In this document: positions 24,778 through 33,622 of the stretch, piece by piece
How positions within the stretch are numbered: the stretch's first letter is position 1
Layout: every line of letters begins with the position of its first letter
Position numbers and translations under genes: made by a program
From: an uncultured Spirochaeta sp.
GTDB taxonomy: Bacteria; Spirochaetota; Spirochaetia; DSM-27196; Alkalispirochaetaceae
Assembly (NCBI GenBank): GCA_913030605.1
Contig: CAJWEZ010000033.1
Coordinates: 1-47,043, forward strand
Direction: 5' to 3'
DNA length: 47,043 nucleotides
The notes under the pieces: model-generated
Seen by the model: the letters and a program-made list of their open reading frames with translations, nothing else
What the model was told of the DNA's origin: nothing
Database searches by the model: none

Positions 24778-25428
24778 ATGAAGCCTATGAAGCTCGCAAG
24801 TCTGCCGACGATCAAACGCCTTCCCTCCTACCTGCACGTGGTGGAAGCCGCCGCTCGCGAGGGCCGGCAGTTCATCTCCGGAACGGTTATCGCCGAGGAA
24901 CTGGAACTCGAACCGATACAGGTTCGAAAGGACCTTGCGGTAACCGGCATCATCGGGAAGCCGCGGATCGGTTTTCCCGTTCAGGAGCTGATCGAGGCGA
25001 TCAACTCCTTCCTGGACTGGAACCACGTGCACAACGCGATCGTGATTGGATCGGGGCACCTTGGCTCCGCGCTGATGGGATACGCGGAGTTTCCGCGCCA
25101 CGGCATGCATATCGTTGCCGCCTTCGACCCCGACCCAGCCAAGATCGGTCAGGTGATTAACGGCGTTCCGATCTACAGCCTCGACGAACTTACCGACCAG
25201 ATACGCAACAAATCGGTCGATCTGGCGATCCTCACGGTTCCGTCGCCGCACGCACAGGCGGTCGCGGATCTCCTTGTCCAGTGCGGAATCGGCGCGATCT
25301 GGAACTTCACCAACGTCAAGATCAAGGTCCCCGACGACGTTGTTGTTCAGAAGGAGGACCTGTCGTCGGGCTACGCGGTTCTCTCGGTGAAGATGCGCAT
25401 GCAGCTCGGTGCTCCCGCCGGCTCATGA
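24778..25428 (+). CDS. rex: Redox-sensing transcriptional repressor Rex
   Basis: Rex is a dimeric repressor that senses the NADH/NAD+ ratio and controls fermentation and respiration genes. The 216-residue length is standard. The N-terminal winged helix includes SGTVIAEELELEPIQVRKDL. The Rossmann motif GSGHLGSAL (residues 91-99) is followed by VAAFDPDPAKIGQ and by the C-terminal domain-swapped helix. The Gly-rich loop has His where many Rex proteins have Asn. ATG 24778 has an AGAGGAAA site; an alternative ATG at 24787 is possible. The stop overlaps the following methyltransferase gene as ATGA. Confidence 0.94.
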   Translation: MKPMKLASLPTIKRLPSYLHVVEAAAREGRQFISGTVIAEELELEPIQVRKDLAVTGIIGKPRIGFPVQELIEAINSFLDWNHVHNAIVIGSGHLGSALMGYAEFPRHGMHIVAAFDPDPAKIGQVINGVPIYSLDELTDQIRNKSVDLAILTVPSPHAQAVADLLVQCGIGAIWNFTNVKIKVPDDVVVQKEDLSSGYAVLSVKMRMQLGAPAGS

Positions 25429-26501
25429 CCAACGACCGCATCGAGGAACAGCAGACCTTTTTTGCAAACCGACTCAAGAAACGTTTCAAGCACCTGTGGA
25501 AGTACGCCAAGCGCGTGCAGACAACGGCGTTTCGCGTGTACCACAAGGACATTCCCGAGCTTCCATTCGCCGTCGACTGGTACGACGGACACCTCCACGT
25601 TTCAGAATACGCCCGCCCCCACGATCGCTCCGACGAGGAGCACGAGGCCTGGCTGAAAACGATGATGGAGACCGCCGCCCGGGCCCTGACGGTGCCGCGG
25701 GAACGCGTATTTCTCAAACGCCGCGAGCGCCAGAAAGGCAGCGACCAGTACGAACCCGTGGCGCGACGCGGATACACGCTGAACGTCGAGGAACAGGGGC
25801 TGCTGTTCAAGGTCAACCTGTCGGACTATATCGACACCGGCCTGTTCCTCGATCATCGCGAACTGCGGCTGCACGTCGCCAAACGCTGCGCGGGGAAGCG
25901 GTTCCTCAATCTGTTCGGCTACACGGGAAGCTTTACCGTGTACGCCGCGGCGGGTGGCGCGCGGTCCACGCTGACGCTGGACCTGTCCAACACGTATCTC
26001 GACTGGGCCAGGGAGAACCTCGAACTGAACGCTTTGATGGGACCTGAGCACGAGTTCCGGCGAGTGGACGTCCTTCGGGAGCTCGACGCCCTCCGCGAGG
26101 AGGGACGACGGTTCGATATCATCGTTCTGGACCCGCCCAGTTTTTCCAACTCCAAGAACATGGACCGAACCTTTGACGTGCAGCGGGACCACGCCGAGGT
26201 GATCCTCGACTGCCTCGAGCTGCTGGACCGCGGCGGCGAGCTGTTCTTTTCCACGAACAAGCGCAAATTTCAGTTCGACCGACAGAGAATCCTGGATGAG
26301 GCGGAAACGCGTTTTTCGGGACGTCGCGGTGGCGGTGGACGAAGGCAGGTGCGAGACACCCGCGAGGGCGGCGGCCGTGAACGCGCAAACCGCGCCGCCA
26401 ACGATGCCGTCGATATCCGCAAGATCACCAAACTGACGATGCCCGAGGATTTTCAGGATACGCGAATCCACCAGGTGTGGAGCATCGTCCGCAAGCAGTA
26501 G
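25425..26501 (+). CDS. 23S rRNA methyltransferase, RlmK-like (C-terminal half of RlmL type)
   Basis: The protein (about 358 residues) matches the RlmK part of the fused E. coli RlmKL enzyme, which makes m7G2069 in 23S rRNA. The SAM motifs are visible: NLFGYTGSFTVYAAAGGA, LDLSNTYLDWARENLELNAL and the catalytic IVLDPPSFSNSK. The N-terminal EEQQTFFANRLKKRFKHL helix is also characteristic. An Arg/Gly-rich insert (residues about 300-325, starting SGRRGGGGRRQVRDTREGGG) is unusual and may help bind RNA. It overlaps the rex stop by 4 bases and abuts the convergent AraC gene with no gap. Confidence 0.88.
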   Translation: MTNDRIEEQQTFFANRLKKRFKHLWKYAKRVQTTAFRVYHKDIPELPFAVDWYDGHLHVSEYARPHDRSDEEHEAWLKTMMETAARALTVPRERVFLKRRERQKGSDQYEPVARRGYTLNVEEQGLLFKVNLSDYIDTGLFLDHRELRLHVAKRCAGKRFLNLFGYTGSFTVYAAAGGARSTLTLDLSNTYLDWARENLELNALMGPEHEFRRVDVLRELDALREEGRRFDIIVLDPPSFSNSKNMDRTFDVQRDHAEVILDCLELLDRGGELFFSTNKRKFQFDRQRILDEAETRFSGRRGGGGRRQVRDTREGGGRERANRAANDAVDIRKITKLTMPEDFQDTRIHQVWSIVRKQ

Positions 26502-27647
26502 CTACCCGTCCGGCGGCGACGGACGCCGTTCTCCCGGCCGCGTCAGCCGACTGCGAAAATCGGTTGGCGATATGCCCATCGATTCCTTGAACACCCGGTT
26601 GAACGTACTCTTCGACGAAAAACCTGCGTCAAACGCCAGGTCGAGCACGGTCCGGTCCGTGAGAGCCCCCTCCCGCGACCGGGCGAGAAAGTAGTCGATC
26701 CGGTAGCGGTGCAGCAGTCCCGGGACATGGGTTCCGTGGACGGCGTTCACCGCCCGCGACAGGCGGTTCGGGTGTACGCCGACGGCGGCCGCCATTCGAT
26801 CGAGCGTCAGGTCCGGGTCGCGAAAGGCGCCGCTTGCGAGATATGAATCGGCGCGGGCTGCGATCCGGCGCTCCTCGTCGGTGATCACTCCGGAATGGCC
26901 CGCTCCCCGCCGATCCGGTCTGCCGGGCTCACCCGATGGAACCTCCGGTGCGACCAGCATGAGGAACGAAAAGACGTAGATCAGCACCGCCATCGCCACC
27001 GCCAGCGACACGAAGGGCCCCGCCTCGCCACCGGCGAGGCGAGCCGTCGCCGACGGACGGAGCGCCACCCCGGCGAACAGAACCAGTGACACCAGGGGCG
27101 CGGTGACCAGCCAGCGCAGCCACAGTCGCTGATGGCTTGTCGTCCGCGTGGCGGGGGCCGAACGGAACGCCAGCCGAATCGCCAGAACCACATACACCGC
27201 GTTCAGAACCACTTTCGCCGCATTGCGAATCAGAAGCTGCCGGGGCGGCGCACCGGCGAAAATCGCCGCGATCATCGCCGGATAGTCCGGTGTGGCGATC
27301 TCCAGCGCCAGCAGCGAGGTGTAGGTCACGTCCACCACGTACGGCGCGAGATGCAGAAGTGCCCGCGGCGAGCGCCACGGAAGCGGCGTTCCGCGAAGGG
27401 CGCGCGCATAGGCCCATAGAAGCGGCCCGAAGAGAAACGGCAACGGTGTGGTGAGCGGAAGCAGCCACGGGTGCGCCTGCATCGATCCCGGGTTCCAGAG
27501 TGGAATCGTAGCCAGGCGCGCGGAGTAGACGACCAGAAGCGCCGCCAGGGGCAGGTTTTCCACACGCCGATAGCGCAGGCCTACGAGGAGAAACAGCAGC
27601 GTTCCCTGGAGCGCCCCGACCGACGCGACCAGCTCCAACCCGGACAT
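26502..27647 (-). CDS. Membrane-bound AraC-type transcriptional regulator
   Basis: The protein (about 381 residues) has roughly seven hydrophobic segments in the first 250 residues, then a cytoplasmic AraC DNA-binding domain with two helix-turn-helix units (LTLDRMAAAVGVHPNRLSRA, and VLDLAFDAGFSSKSTFNRVF followed by KESMGISPTDFR). The membrane part probably senses a signal in or across the inner membrane; the ligand is unknown. ATG 27647 (MSGLELVASVGALQG) is chosen over an upstream start because the extension is not hydrophobic and overlaps the divergent lipoprotein gene. A -10-like TATACT lies 6 bases before the ATG and there is no Shine-Dalgarno, suggesting a leaderless message. Confidence 0.9.
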   Translation of the reverse strand: MSGLELVASVGALQGTLLFLLVGLRYRRVENLPLAALLVVYSARLATIPLWNPGSMQAHPWLLPLTTPLPFLFGPLLWAYARALRGTPLPWRSPRALLHLAPYVVDVTYTSLLALEIATPDYPAMIAAIFAGAPPRQLLIRNAAKVVLNAVYVVLAIRLAFRSAPATRTTSHQRLWLRWLVTAPLVSLVLFAGVALRPSATARLAGGEAGPFVSLAVAMAVLIYVFSFLMLVAPEVPSGEPGRPDRRGAGHSGVITDEERRIAARADSYLASGAFRDPDLTLDRMAAAVGVHPNRLSRAVNAVHGTHVPGLLHRYRIDYFLARSREGALTDRTVLDLAFDAGFSSKSTFNRVFKESMGISPTDFRSRLTRPGERRPSPPDG

Positions 27648-27653
27648 GACACC

Positions 27654-27659
27654 AGTATA
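27654..27659 (-). promoter_or_regulatory. -10 box of the AraC-type regulator gene
   Basis: Minus-strand TATACT is separated from the ATG at 27647 by exactly 6 bases (GGTGTC). The -35 is not well matched. This is the same -10 to ATG spacing as at imuA, the aldo/keto reductase and the ADP-ribosylglycohydrolase genes. Confidence 0.4.
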
Positions 27660-27732
27660 ACGCGTCCCGGTTTTCATTATGAGACGCCGCACAACCGGTT
27701 CCGTGGCAGCATGTGTATATGGAGGTCCCGAT

Positions 27733-29304
27733 ATGCACACCACACCGCCCCGGAACGTGACGCTGGCCCTGGCGTCCGTGATCATCCTCGTACAACTGGT
27801 CACCGGATGCGATATGTTCGGTCTGTTCTCCGACGACCCGCAGGAAACGCCGCCCCCGATCACCGCGGCGGATGCCCTCGCCGGCATGGAGGTGGTCGGA
27901 GGCCTGATGGACACCCTCTTCGAGGGCGCAGGGGCACCACCCTCGGGGGAACCACTGCCCGATTTTTCCGCCGGAAGCTACCCGTCCGGGATGGACGTTT
28001 CGCAGGCCGTGACCGGCGAACGCAGCGTCCGCCTCACGGTCACTATCCGCGACGTGACCCCGACGCCGGACGATGGTGACGTAGCCCCCGACGTGGTCTA
28101 CAACGGCAGCGCCACGATCGGCATGGCCGCCAGCGCCGACGGGAGCGAACTCACCATCACGATGGACGCATCGATCACCGCCTCCGGTTCCGACGCCCTG
28201 GTATCGTCGGTCATCGTTCGCGACGCGGTTGCGGTGGTGCCGGTGGATCCCGACAACGGACCCGGCGATCCACGCAGCATGCAGGGTACGCTCACCGTAG
28301 ACGGGGTTGAGTACGACATGTCCCGAATCGACACCGACGCCGGAACTGACGACACCGACGCCGTCCCGAACCCCACCGACGCGCCCTATTTCCTGATGTC
28401 GTACTGGGTGGACAACGGTGTTGACCGCCCTCAGCTCGTGTACTTCGCAACCGTCGGGTCCTGGGGCACGATCCACCTGTCCGGAACGGGGACGCTTCGC
28501 GACGGTGCCACCGACAATGAGGGGCGCAGTGTTGCGGTCGGTGACAACGGCATGATCTTTTCCACCGACGACGGCGGCACGTGGACGCGCCGGGGAGACG
28601 GACTCACGACGAATCCGCTCAACGCAGTCAGCTGGGCGAACGGCCGCTGGGTTGCCGCCGGCACCGATGTTCTTCTGGTCAGTGACGACGGCGCGGCGTG
28701 GAGCATCGCCTGGTCAGCCGGCGCCACCTCCGTAGACCTGCACGCCGTATCCTACGCATCCGGCACTACCTGGCGCGCCGCCGGCGCGGCGCCACAGAAC
28801 ATACTCGAAAGTACCGACAACGGTGCGTCGTGGACGCTTGTCGTCGCCGATCTCAATCTCCGGCCGCAGTACCTCGTCAACCAGTTGCTGTGGACAAGCG
28901 ACGATACCCCGTGGATCGCCTTCACCGGCCAGACAACACTGGGCGCGATCTACGACGGGGGAACCTCGGACACCGACAGCGACGGCAACAGCTGCGAGTG
29001 GACTCCATCGGTGACCGGTGCGGGCGGGTCCCGGGCAGCGGCACGCTTCGGGTCGGCAATCGCCGCCACCGTATACGACGGTACCACTCGACTGCGGGTC
29101 ACCACGGACCTCGGCGACAGCTGGTCAACGGTGTTGCCCGGCGGTTCGCCCAACGGCTACCCCGTGGACATGGCCGCGATCGGGAACGGTTTCCTGGTTG
29201 TCACGAATATGGGAGGAATTCTCCGCGGATCCGCCGACGGCCAGACGTGGCACATGCTCACCGACGAATCCTACGGATCCTGGGGCGTGCTGTTCCGGCC
29301 GTAG
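27733..29304 (+). CDS. Lipoprotein with Asp-box (BNR/Ycf48-like) propeller repeats
   Basis: The protein (about 523 residues) has a lipoprotein signal, with lipobox LVTGC putting the acylated Cys at residue 26. The C-terminal half carries five Asp-box motifs (S-x-D-x-G-x-T/S-W): STDDGGTW, SDDGAAW, STDNGASW, TTDLGDSW and SADGQTW. These build a sialidase-like or Ycf48-like beta-propeller. The first part (about residues 30-220) is an unrecognised beta-rich domain. ATG 27733 has a good GGAGGT Shine-Dalgarno at 27721-27726. It is probably anchored in the outer or inner membrane; no enzymatic residues can be assigned. It is convergent with the outer-membrane protein gene across a terminator hairpin. 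Confidence 0.88.
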   Translation: MHTTPPRNVTLALASVIILVQLVTGCDMFGLFSDDPQETPPPITAADALAGMEVVGGLMDTLFEGAGAPPSGEPLPDFSAGSYPSGMDVSQAVTGERSVRLTVTIRDVTPTPDDGDVAPDVVYNGSATIGMAASADGSELTITMDASITASGSDALVSSVIVRDAVAVVPVDPDNGPGDPRSMQGTLTVDGVEYDMSRIDTDAGTDDTDAVPNPTDAPYFLMSYWVDNGVDRPQLVYFATVGSWGTIHLSGTGTLRDGATDNEGRSVAVGDNGMIFSTDDGGTWTRRGDGLTTNPLNAVSWANGRWVAAGTDVLLVSDDGAAWSIAWSAGATSVDLHAVSYASGTTWRAAGAAPQNILESTDNGASWTLVVADLNLRPQYLVNQLLWTSDDTPWIAFTGQTTLGAIYDGGTSDTDSDGNSCEWTPSVTGAGGSRAAARFGSAIAATVYDGTTRLRVTTDLGDSWSTVLPGGSPNGYPVDMAAIGNGFLVVTNMGGILRGSADGQTWHMLTDESYGSWGVLFRP

Positions 29305-29354
29305 CAGTCCTGACGGGATCCCGTCGACGGCGCTCCGGCCGTCGGCGGCGTACA

Positions 29355-29389
29355 CAAAAAAGGCCACCGGTCCTCGAGACCGGCGGCCT
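29355..29389 (-). terminator. Rho-independent terminator of the outer-membrane protein gene
   Basis: On the minus strand a stem, AGGCC/GGCCT plus CCGGTC/GACCGG with one A:C mismatch and a 5-base loop (29361-29389), is followed by a run of six T (plus-strand A at 29356-29361). It serves the leftward gene ending at 29429. A perfect 14-bp palindrome (GACGGGATCCCGTC, 29312-29325) after the lipoprotein stop may end the opposite transcript. Confidence 0.8.
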
Positions 29390-29428
29390 GTGCATTCGAC
29401 ACCGTGTGGTGTCACATCGACGGTCTGC

Positions 29429-30622
29429 CTACCAGACGATACCGACGTTGACACCGGCCATGACGCTGTTGCCGTCGGCGCCGTCGAAGTACAGCATCAC
29501 CGGCACGTCCAGCTTCACCGGACCGAGATTGACGCCGAGACCGGCGGTCAGGCGCGGTCGCAGGAACTGCGGGCTCTCGGAGTTGGAGACGCCAAAGCTA
29601 ATCGATCCGGGTGTCGAGGTCAGGTACTGATCGGCGGCGGGATCGGGATCAACGGCCACGACGGCGTCGCCACCGAACACCAGGTTTGACTCGCCGAAGA
29701 CCAGATCCACGCCGGCGCCGAAGTTCACGTCCAGCAGCCACAGGAGCCGCAAGCCGGTCGTTACCTCGAGCGGAATGGAGTAGGTCTTGGACTCGATCGC
29801 GGCGTTGACCGTGGGCGACACGCTGAGGGTAGCGAACGTGTCTGATGTGGAGACGCCGGCAGCACTTGCCTTCGCGGCAGACAGGAAGTCCCCGTACGTA
29901 ATAGCCTGCTCGAACGCCTGGTCGGTCACCTGCACCTCGATATCGGTCTTGTTGCGCTGGTAGATGAACCCGCTGGCCACCGTGAGACCGCGCCAGCGCA
30001 GGAAACCAAGCGGCAGCTGCCGCGACTGCAGGATCTGACGGTTAATCCCCACGCCCACGCTCAGGGCGTTGAACGAGATCTCGTCGGAGATCGTGCCCCT
30101 CCCGATGTTGGCGTAGCCGAGCTTTACATCGGCGCGAGTGCGCGGAATCCAGCGGCTCAGGTTAACGCCCAGGGACGCCGTAACCGGCTGTACCGCAGCC
30201 CCCACGTAGATGTCGCCGTCCTGCTCCAGGTCGTCGGTGACCGTGCTCAGGGCGTTGGGGTCCACGCTCGGCGCGGAAATGCCGACGCCGGTGCCCACCA
30301 CCAGGGCGAAGGCACGGTAATCGCTGAACGCGCGCTGCGTACCCAGGTGCGCCGCCGTGGCCCCGGCGTTGGCCGCCGCCAGTGACAGGTTCGGAAGCGT
30401 GGCGAACTTCTGCAAGTCCGCATTGCCCTCGATCTGTGTTTCGAGCTGGCTGATCGCGGACCCTTGCAACGCATTGTCGAATGCAGACTGGGCATCGGAT
30501 AGGCTTCCCTGCAACCTGATATCCGGCTTCACGATCGTCACATCGATCGAACTCTGCGCGCTCACCGCGACCGCGCCGCCAAACACCAGCGTAAGAACCA
30601 GTATGAGTCGTATTGCTTTCAT
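29429..30622 (-). CDS. Outer-membrane beta-barrel protein (porin-like), hypothetical family
   Basis: The protein (about 397 residues) starts with a signal peptide (MKAIRLILVLTLVFGGAVAV, cleavage near VSAQSS). A short helical region follows (about residues 35-90). The rest alternates amphipathic strands and ends in VMAGVNVGIVW, a C-terminal aromatic residue typical of barrels inserted by BAM. No named family is recognised; it looks like a spirochaete surface or channel protein. ATG 30622 has a GGGGG Shine-Dalgarno. It has its own promoter (TTGAAT-17-TATGGT) and a strong terminator, so it is probably abundant and transcribed alone. Confidence 0.88.
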   Translation of the reverse strand: MKAIRLILVLTLVFGGAVAVSAQSSIDVTIVKPDIRLQGSLSDAQSAFDNALQGSAISQLETQIEGNADLQKFATLPNLSLAAANAGATAAHLGTQRAFSDYRAFALVVGTGVGISAPSVDPNALSTVTDDLEQDGDIYVGAAVQPVTASLGVNLSRWIPRTRADVKLGYANIGRGTISDEISFNALSVGVGINRQILQSRQLPLGFLRWRGLTVASGFIYQRNKTDIEVQVTDQAFEQAITYGDFLSAAKASAAGVSTSDTFATLSVSPTVNAAIESKTYSIPLEVTTGLRLLWLLDVNFGAGVDLVFGESNLVFGGDAVVAVDPDPAADQYLTSTPGSISFGVSNSESPQFLRPRLTAGLGVNLGPVKLDVPVMLYFDGADGNSVMAGVNVGIVW

Positions 30623-30692
30623 GTTTCCCCCTCGTGTGCGGACATCGGACCCGCCTCCGTTCGTCGGGCGGCGTGTGTACGACGTCCCTTCC

Positions 30693-30721
30693 ACCATAGC
30701 GCAGGATACGGGTGAATTCAA
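30693..30721 (-). promoter_or_regulatory. Promoter of the outer-membrane protein gene
   Basis: Minus-strand TTGAAT (30721-30716) and TATGGT (30698-30693) have a 17-base spacer, about 70 bases before the ATG at 30622. The TTGAA start of the -35 recurs at imuA and gltX. Confidence 0.6.
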
Positions 30722-30758
30722 ACTGTTCGAGTCGGAATACGGCGCCGTTTCCGCCGGA

Positions 30759-32303
30759 CTACCGGCCCCCGCGAGCGTCTGCCACGCGCTGGGCGACGCG
30801 ATCGGCGGTATCGGCAGGCCACCCTGCCGCAGGACGCGCCAGATCGTCCGCCACCCGAACGGGGGATCCCGCCAGGACGACGATGCGATCGGCGATCGCC
30901 GTCACCAGATCCATGTCGTGGGAGGCCACGATCGTGAGTGCGTCGTGACGGCGAATGTACCGCTTGAGTTCGCCGGTGAGTTCACTCCGATGGCGGGGAT
31001 CCACCCCGGAGAGCGGTTCATCGACCAGGAGAACCTGCGGCCGCCGGTGCATCGCCCGCGCCAGCGCCACCCGCTGCTGCATCCCTCCGCTGAGCTCGCC
31101 GGGATACGCGCCGGCCGCCGCACCGAGCCCCACCGCCAGCAGTGCCTGGGTTGCCGCTCCGCGGTCGTGGTCCGGCGTCGCCAGGGCCACGTTCTCCGCC
31201 GCCGTGCGCCACGGAAGGAGGCGGGGTTCCTGAAACACCATCGCTACCCGCGGCACCACCTCGGCCCCGTCGTCGTTCCGCGCCGTCACGCAGCCCGAAT
31301 CGGGGACGATTGCGCCGGCACACAGCGACAGCAGCGTGGTCTTCCCCACCCCCGACGGCCCGATCACGGCGGTCACGCGGTCACGGTCAAAGGTAAGTGA
31401 CAGCCGGTCGAAGAGCGGCTGGGTCTCCCATGCGAAGGACACGTCGGCGATATCGAGGGACGCCGGGGGCGCCGGTCGAACGGGAGCCATTCCACCGAGA
31501 AGGGCATCCGCCTCACCCCGCTCTCTCTCCGGTTCCCGGCGCGCGGGGGCCGCACCGGATCGGGAGCGGTACCGCACGCTTCGCTCCTGAAGCACTCGCA
31601 CCGCCAGGTCCGACAACCCCGCCACGACGATAAGAACCAGCGTCCACGCCAGCACCCGCTCGGTTTCCAGGTACAGCCGCGCTTCCCCCATCTGCGCGCC
31701 GATCCCGACGGCGGGACTGGAAAGCACCTCCGCCGCCACGGTCACCTTCCAGGCGATACCGGCGCCGGAACGGACGCCCCCCAGAACTCCGTGGATCGAG
31801 CCGGGAAACCAGAGATGCCGCAGCCGTGCACCCGGACCGAACCCGTGGACCAGGGTCATGCGTTCCAGCTGCGGATCCACCCCTTCCACGGCGGTGCGAG
31901 CGGCGTCCACCACTACCGGCAGCGCCATAAGGACCGCCACAAAGACCGGCACGGTGCCGCTGGAAAACCAGATAACCGCGACGAGAATTACGGAAATGAA
32001 CGGGATCGCCCGTACCGCGAGGATCGTGGGACGGGCAAGCAGGTAGACGAACGGACTGCGGGCGGACGCCATCCCAAGGGGAACGCCGACCGCAACCGCC
32101 AGAAGGATCGCGCCGACGCCGCGGAGGACGGTGGCTCCTACGGCCACCGCGAACCCCGGCGCCACAATCTCGCGCAGGATCGCCAGAGCGACGACCGGCG
32201 GCGTCGGGAGGGCAACCCCTACCCCGGTGACCGCCGCCGCGCCCCACCAGAGGAGGATCGGCAACAGAATTCCGAGGAGGCGGGGCGCCGCGCGCCGGTT
32301 CAT
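30759..32303 (-). CDS. ABC transporter with permease and ATPase fused in one chain (SsuC-SsuB / TauC-TauB type)
   Basis: Residues 1-240 form a six-helix permease of the nitrate/sulfonate/taurine type (SsuC-like) with the EAA loop near 152-173. A charged linker (about 241-285) then joins a full ATPase of the SsuB/TauB type. The ATPase has Walker A GPSGVGKT (315-322), the Q-loop Gln358, signature LSGGMQQ (404-410), Walker B LLVDEP (425-430) and SHD at the switch His. Normally these are two proteins. The substrate (an organic anion, sulfonate or similar) is unknown, and no binding protein is adjacent. ATG 32303 overlaps the tyrS stop by 4 bases, so expression is linked to the aminoacyl-tRNA synthetases. 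Confidence 0.92.
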   Translation of the reverse strand: MNRRAAPRLLGILLPILLWWGAAAVTGVGVALPTPPVVALAILREIVAPGFAVAVGATVLRGVGAILLAVAVGVPLGMASARSPFVYLLARPTILAVRAIPFISVILVAVIWFSSGTVPVFVAVLMALPVVVDAARTAVEGVDPQLERMTLVHGFGPGARLRHLWFPGSIHGVLGGVRSGAGIAWKVTVAAEVLSSPAVGIGAQMGEARLYLETERVLAWTLVLIVVAGLSDLAVRVLQERSVRYRSRSGAAPARREPERERGEADALLGGMAPVRPAPPASLDIADVSFAWETQPLFDRLSLTFDRDRVTAVIGPSGVGKTTLLSLCAGAIVPDSGCVTARNDDGAEVVPRVAMVFQEPRLLPWRTAAENVALATPDHDRGAATQALLAVGLGAAAGAYPGELSGGMQQRVALARAMHRRPQVLLVDEPLSGVDPRHRSELTGELKRYIRRHDALTIVASHDMDLVTAIADRIVVLAGSPVRVADDLARPAAGWPADTADRVAQRVADARGGR

Positions 32304-33622
32304 GTCACGACGAAGCGCGCGTACCGCTTCTTGCCGGCGCGGAGAATCAGGTCGCCGCCCTCGCCGCCGCCCTCGCCGCGCCAGGCGGCGTCGATCACCG
32401 TGTCGATATCGGTGACCTTGGTGTCGTTGATCCGGGCACCGCCCTGTTGGACCAGTCGGCGAGCCTCACCCTTGCTGGCGGCGAGACCGGCGCGCACAAA
32501 CAGCTCCAGCACCGGCACGCCGGCGGCGAGTTCGTCGGCGCCGATCTCCTCGGTGGGCATGGCATCGGTGTTGCCCGCCCCACCGGCGGCAAAAAGCGCA
32601 CGGGCGGCATCCCGCGCCTGCTCGGCCTCAGCGCGACCGTGAACCAGCGCGGTAATCTCCGTTGCCAGGCGTTCCTTGGCGGCGTTGATTCCCGCGGCGT
32701 CACCGGCGGCGATCGCGTCGGACCCCGGCGAACCACCGAGCACCGTATCGATCTCGGCACGGTCGAGGAAGGTGTACAGGTACAGAAACTTTCGCACGTC
32801 GGCGTCGGGAACGTTGCGCCAGTACTGGAAGAACTCGTAGGGACTCACGCGTTCGGCGTCGAGAAATACGGCGCCCTTCTCGCTCTTGCCCATCTTCTTT
32901 CCGTCGGCGCGGGTCACCAGCGGGAAGGTAAGCCCGAAGCTCTCCACGTCGTGGCCCTCGATCCGCCGGATCAGGTCGGCGCCGGCGACGATGTTCCCCC
33001 ACTGGTCGTCGCCACCGATCTGCAACTGGCACCCCCGCGTCTGGTAGAGCTTGAGAAAGTCGTAGCTCTGAAGGAGCTGGTAGTTGAACTCGATAAACGA
33101 GAGCCCCTGCTCCAGCCGCAACTTGTACGCCTCGAAGGTGAGCATGCGATTGACCGAGAAGTGGCGACCGATGTCCCGCAGGAACTCGATGTAGTTGAGG
33201 TCGGCGAGCCACTCGGCGTTGTTCACCATGGTGAACCCGACGCCGCGGACGTCGAGAAAGCGCTGAATCTGCGCGCCCATGATCTCGGCGTGGGCGTCGA
33301 TCTGCTCCACCGTGAGCATCTTGCGCATCTCCGTCTTGCCGGAGGGGTCCCCGATGCGCGCGGTTCCGCCACCCATGATGACGATACCCCGGTGCCCGAA
33401 CTCCGCCAGGTGCGCGAGGGCGTAGATCGGGATGAGGTGCCCCACGTGGAGCGAATCGCCGGTGGGGTCCACCCCCACGTAGAACGTGACCGGTCCCTCG
33501 TCGAGGCGCGCGCGCAGGCGCTCCTCGTCGGTACACTGGGCGAAGAACCCGCGCTCCTTCAGGCGGTCGAGCGCCCCCGGCGTGTGGGGTACGCCGTCCG
33601 CCGCAACACGTGCGTCGGCCAT
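32300..33622 (-). CDS. tyrS: Tyrosyl-tRNA synthetase
   Basis: Class I enzyme charging tRNA-Tyr. The 440-residue length is normal. It carries the HIGH motif as HVGH (DPTGDSLHVGHL), tyrosine-pocket segments (LLQSYDFLKL, GGDDQWGNI), the KMSKS loop as KKMGKSEKG and a C-terminal S4-like RNA-binding domain (RAGLAASKGEARRLVQQGGA, then RINDTKV). The ATG overlaps the glyS stop by one base (TAATG) and its stop overlaps the ABC transporter start. It belongs to the gltX-glyS-tyrS run and has no promoter of its own that I can see. Confidence 0.97.
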   Translation of the reverse strand: MADARVAADGVPHTPGALDRLKERGFFAQCTDEERLRARLDEGPVTFYVGVDPTGDSLHVGHLIPIYALAHLAEFGHRGIVIMGGGTARIGDPSGKTEMRKMLTVEQIDAHAEIMGAQIQRFLDVRGVGFTMVNNAEWLADLNYIEFLRDIGRHFSVNRMLTFEAYKLRLEQGLSFIEFNYQLLQSYDFLKLYQTRGCQLQIGGDDQWGNIVAGADLIRRIEGHDVESFGLTFPLVTRADGKKMGKSEKGAVFLDAERVSPYEFFQYWRNVPDADVRKFLYLYTFLDRAEIDTVLGGSPGSDAIAAGDAAGINAAKERLATEITALVHGRAEAEQARDAARALFAAGGAGNTDAMPTEEIGADELAAGVPVLELFVRAGLAASKGEARRLVQQGGARINDTKVTDIDTVIDAAWRGEGGGEGGDLILRAGKKRYARFVVT

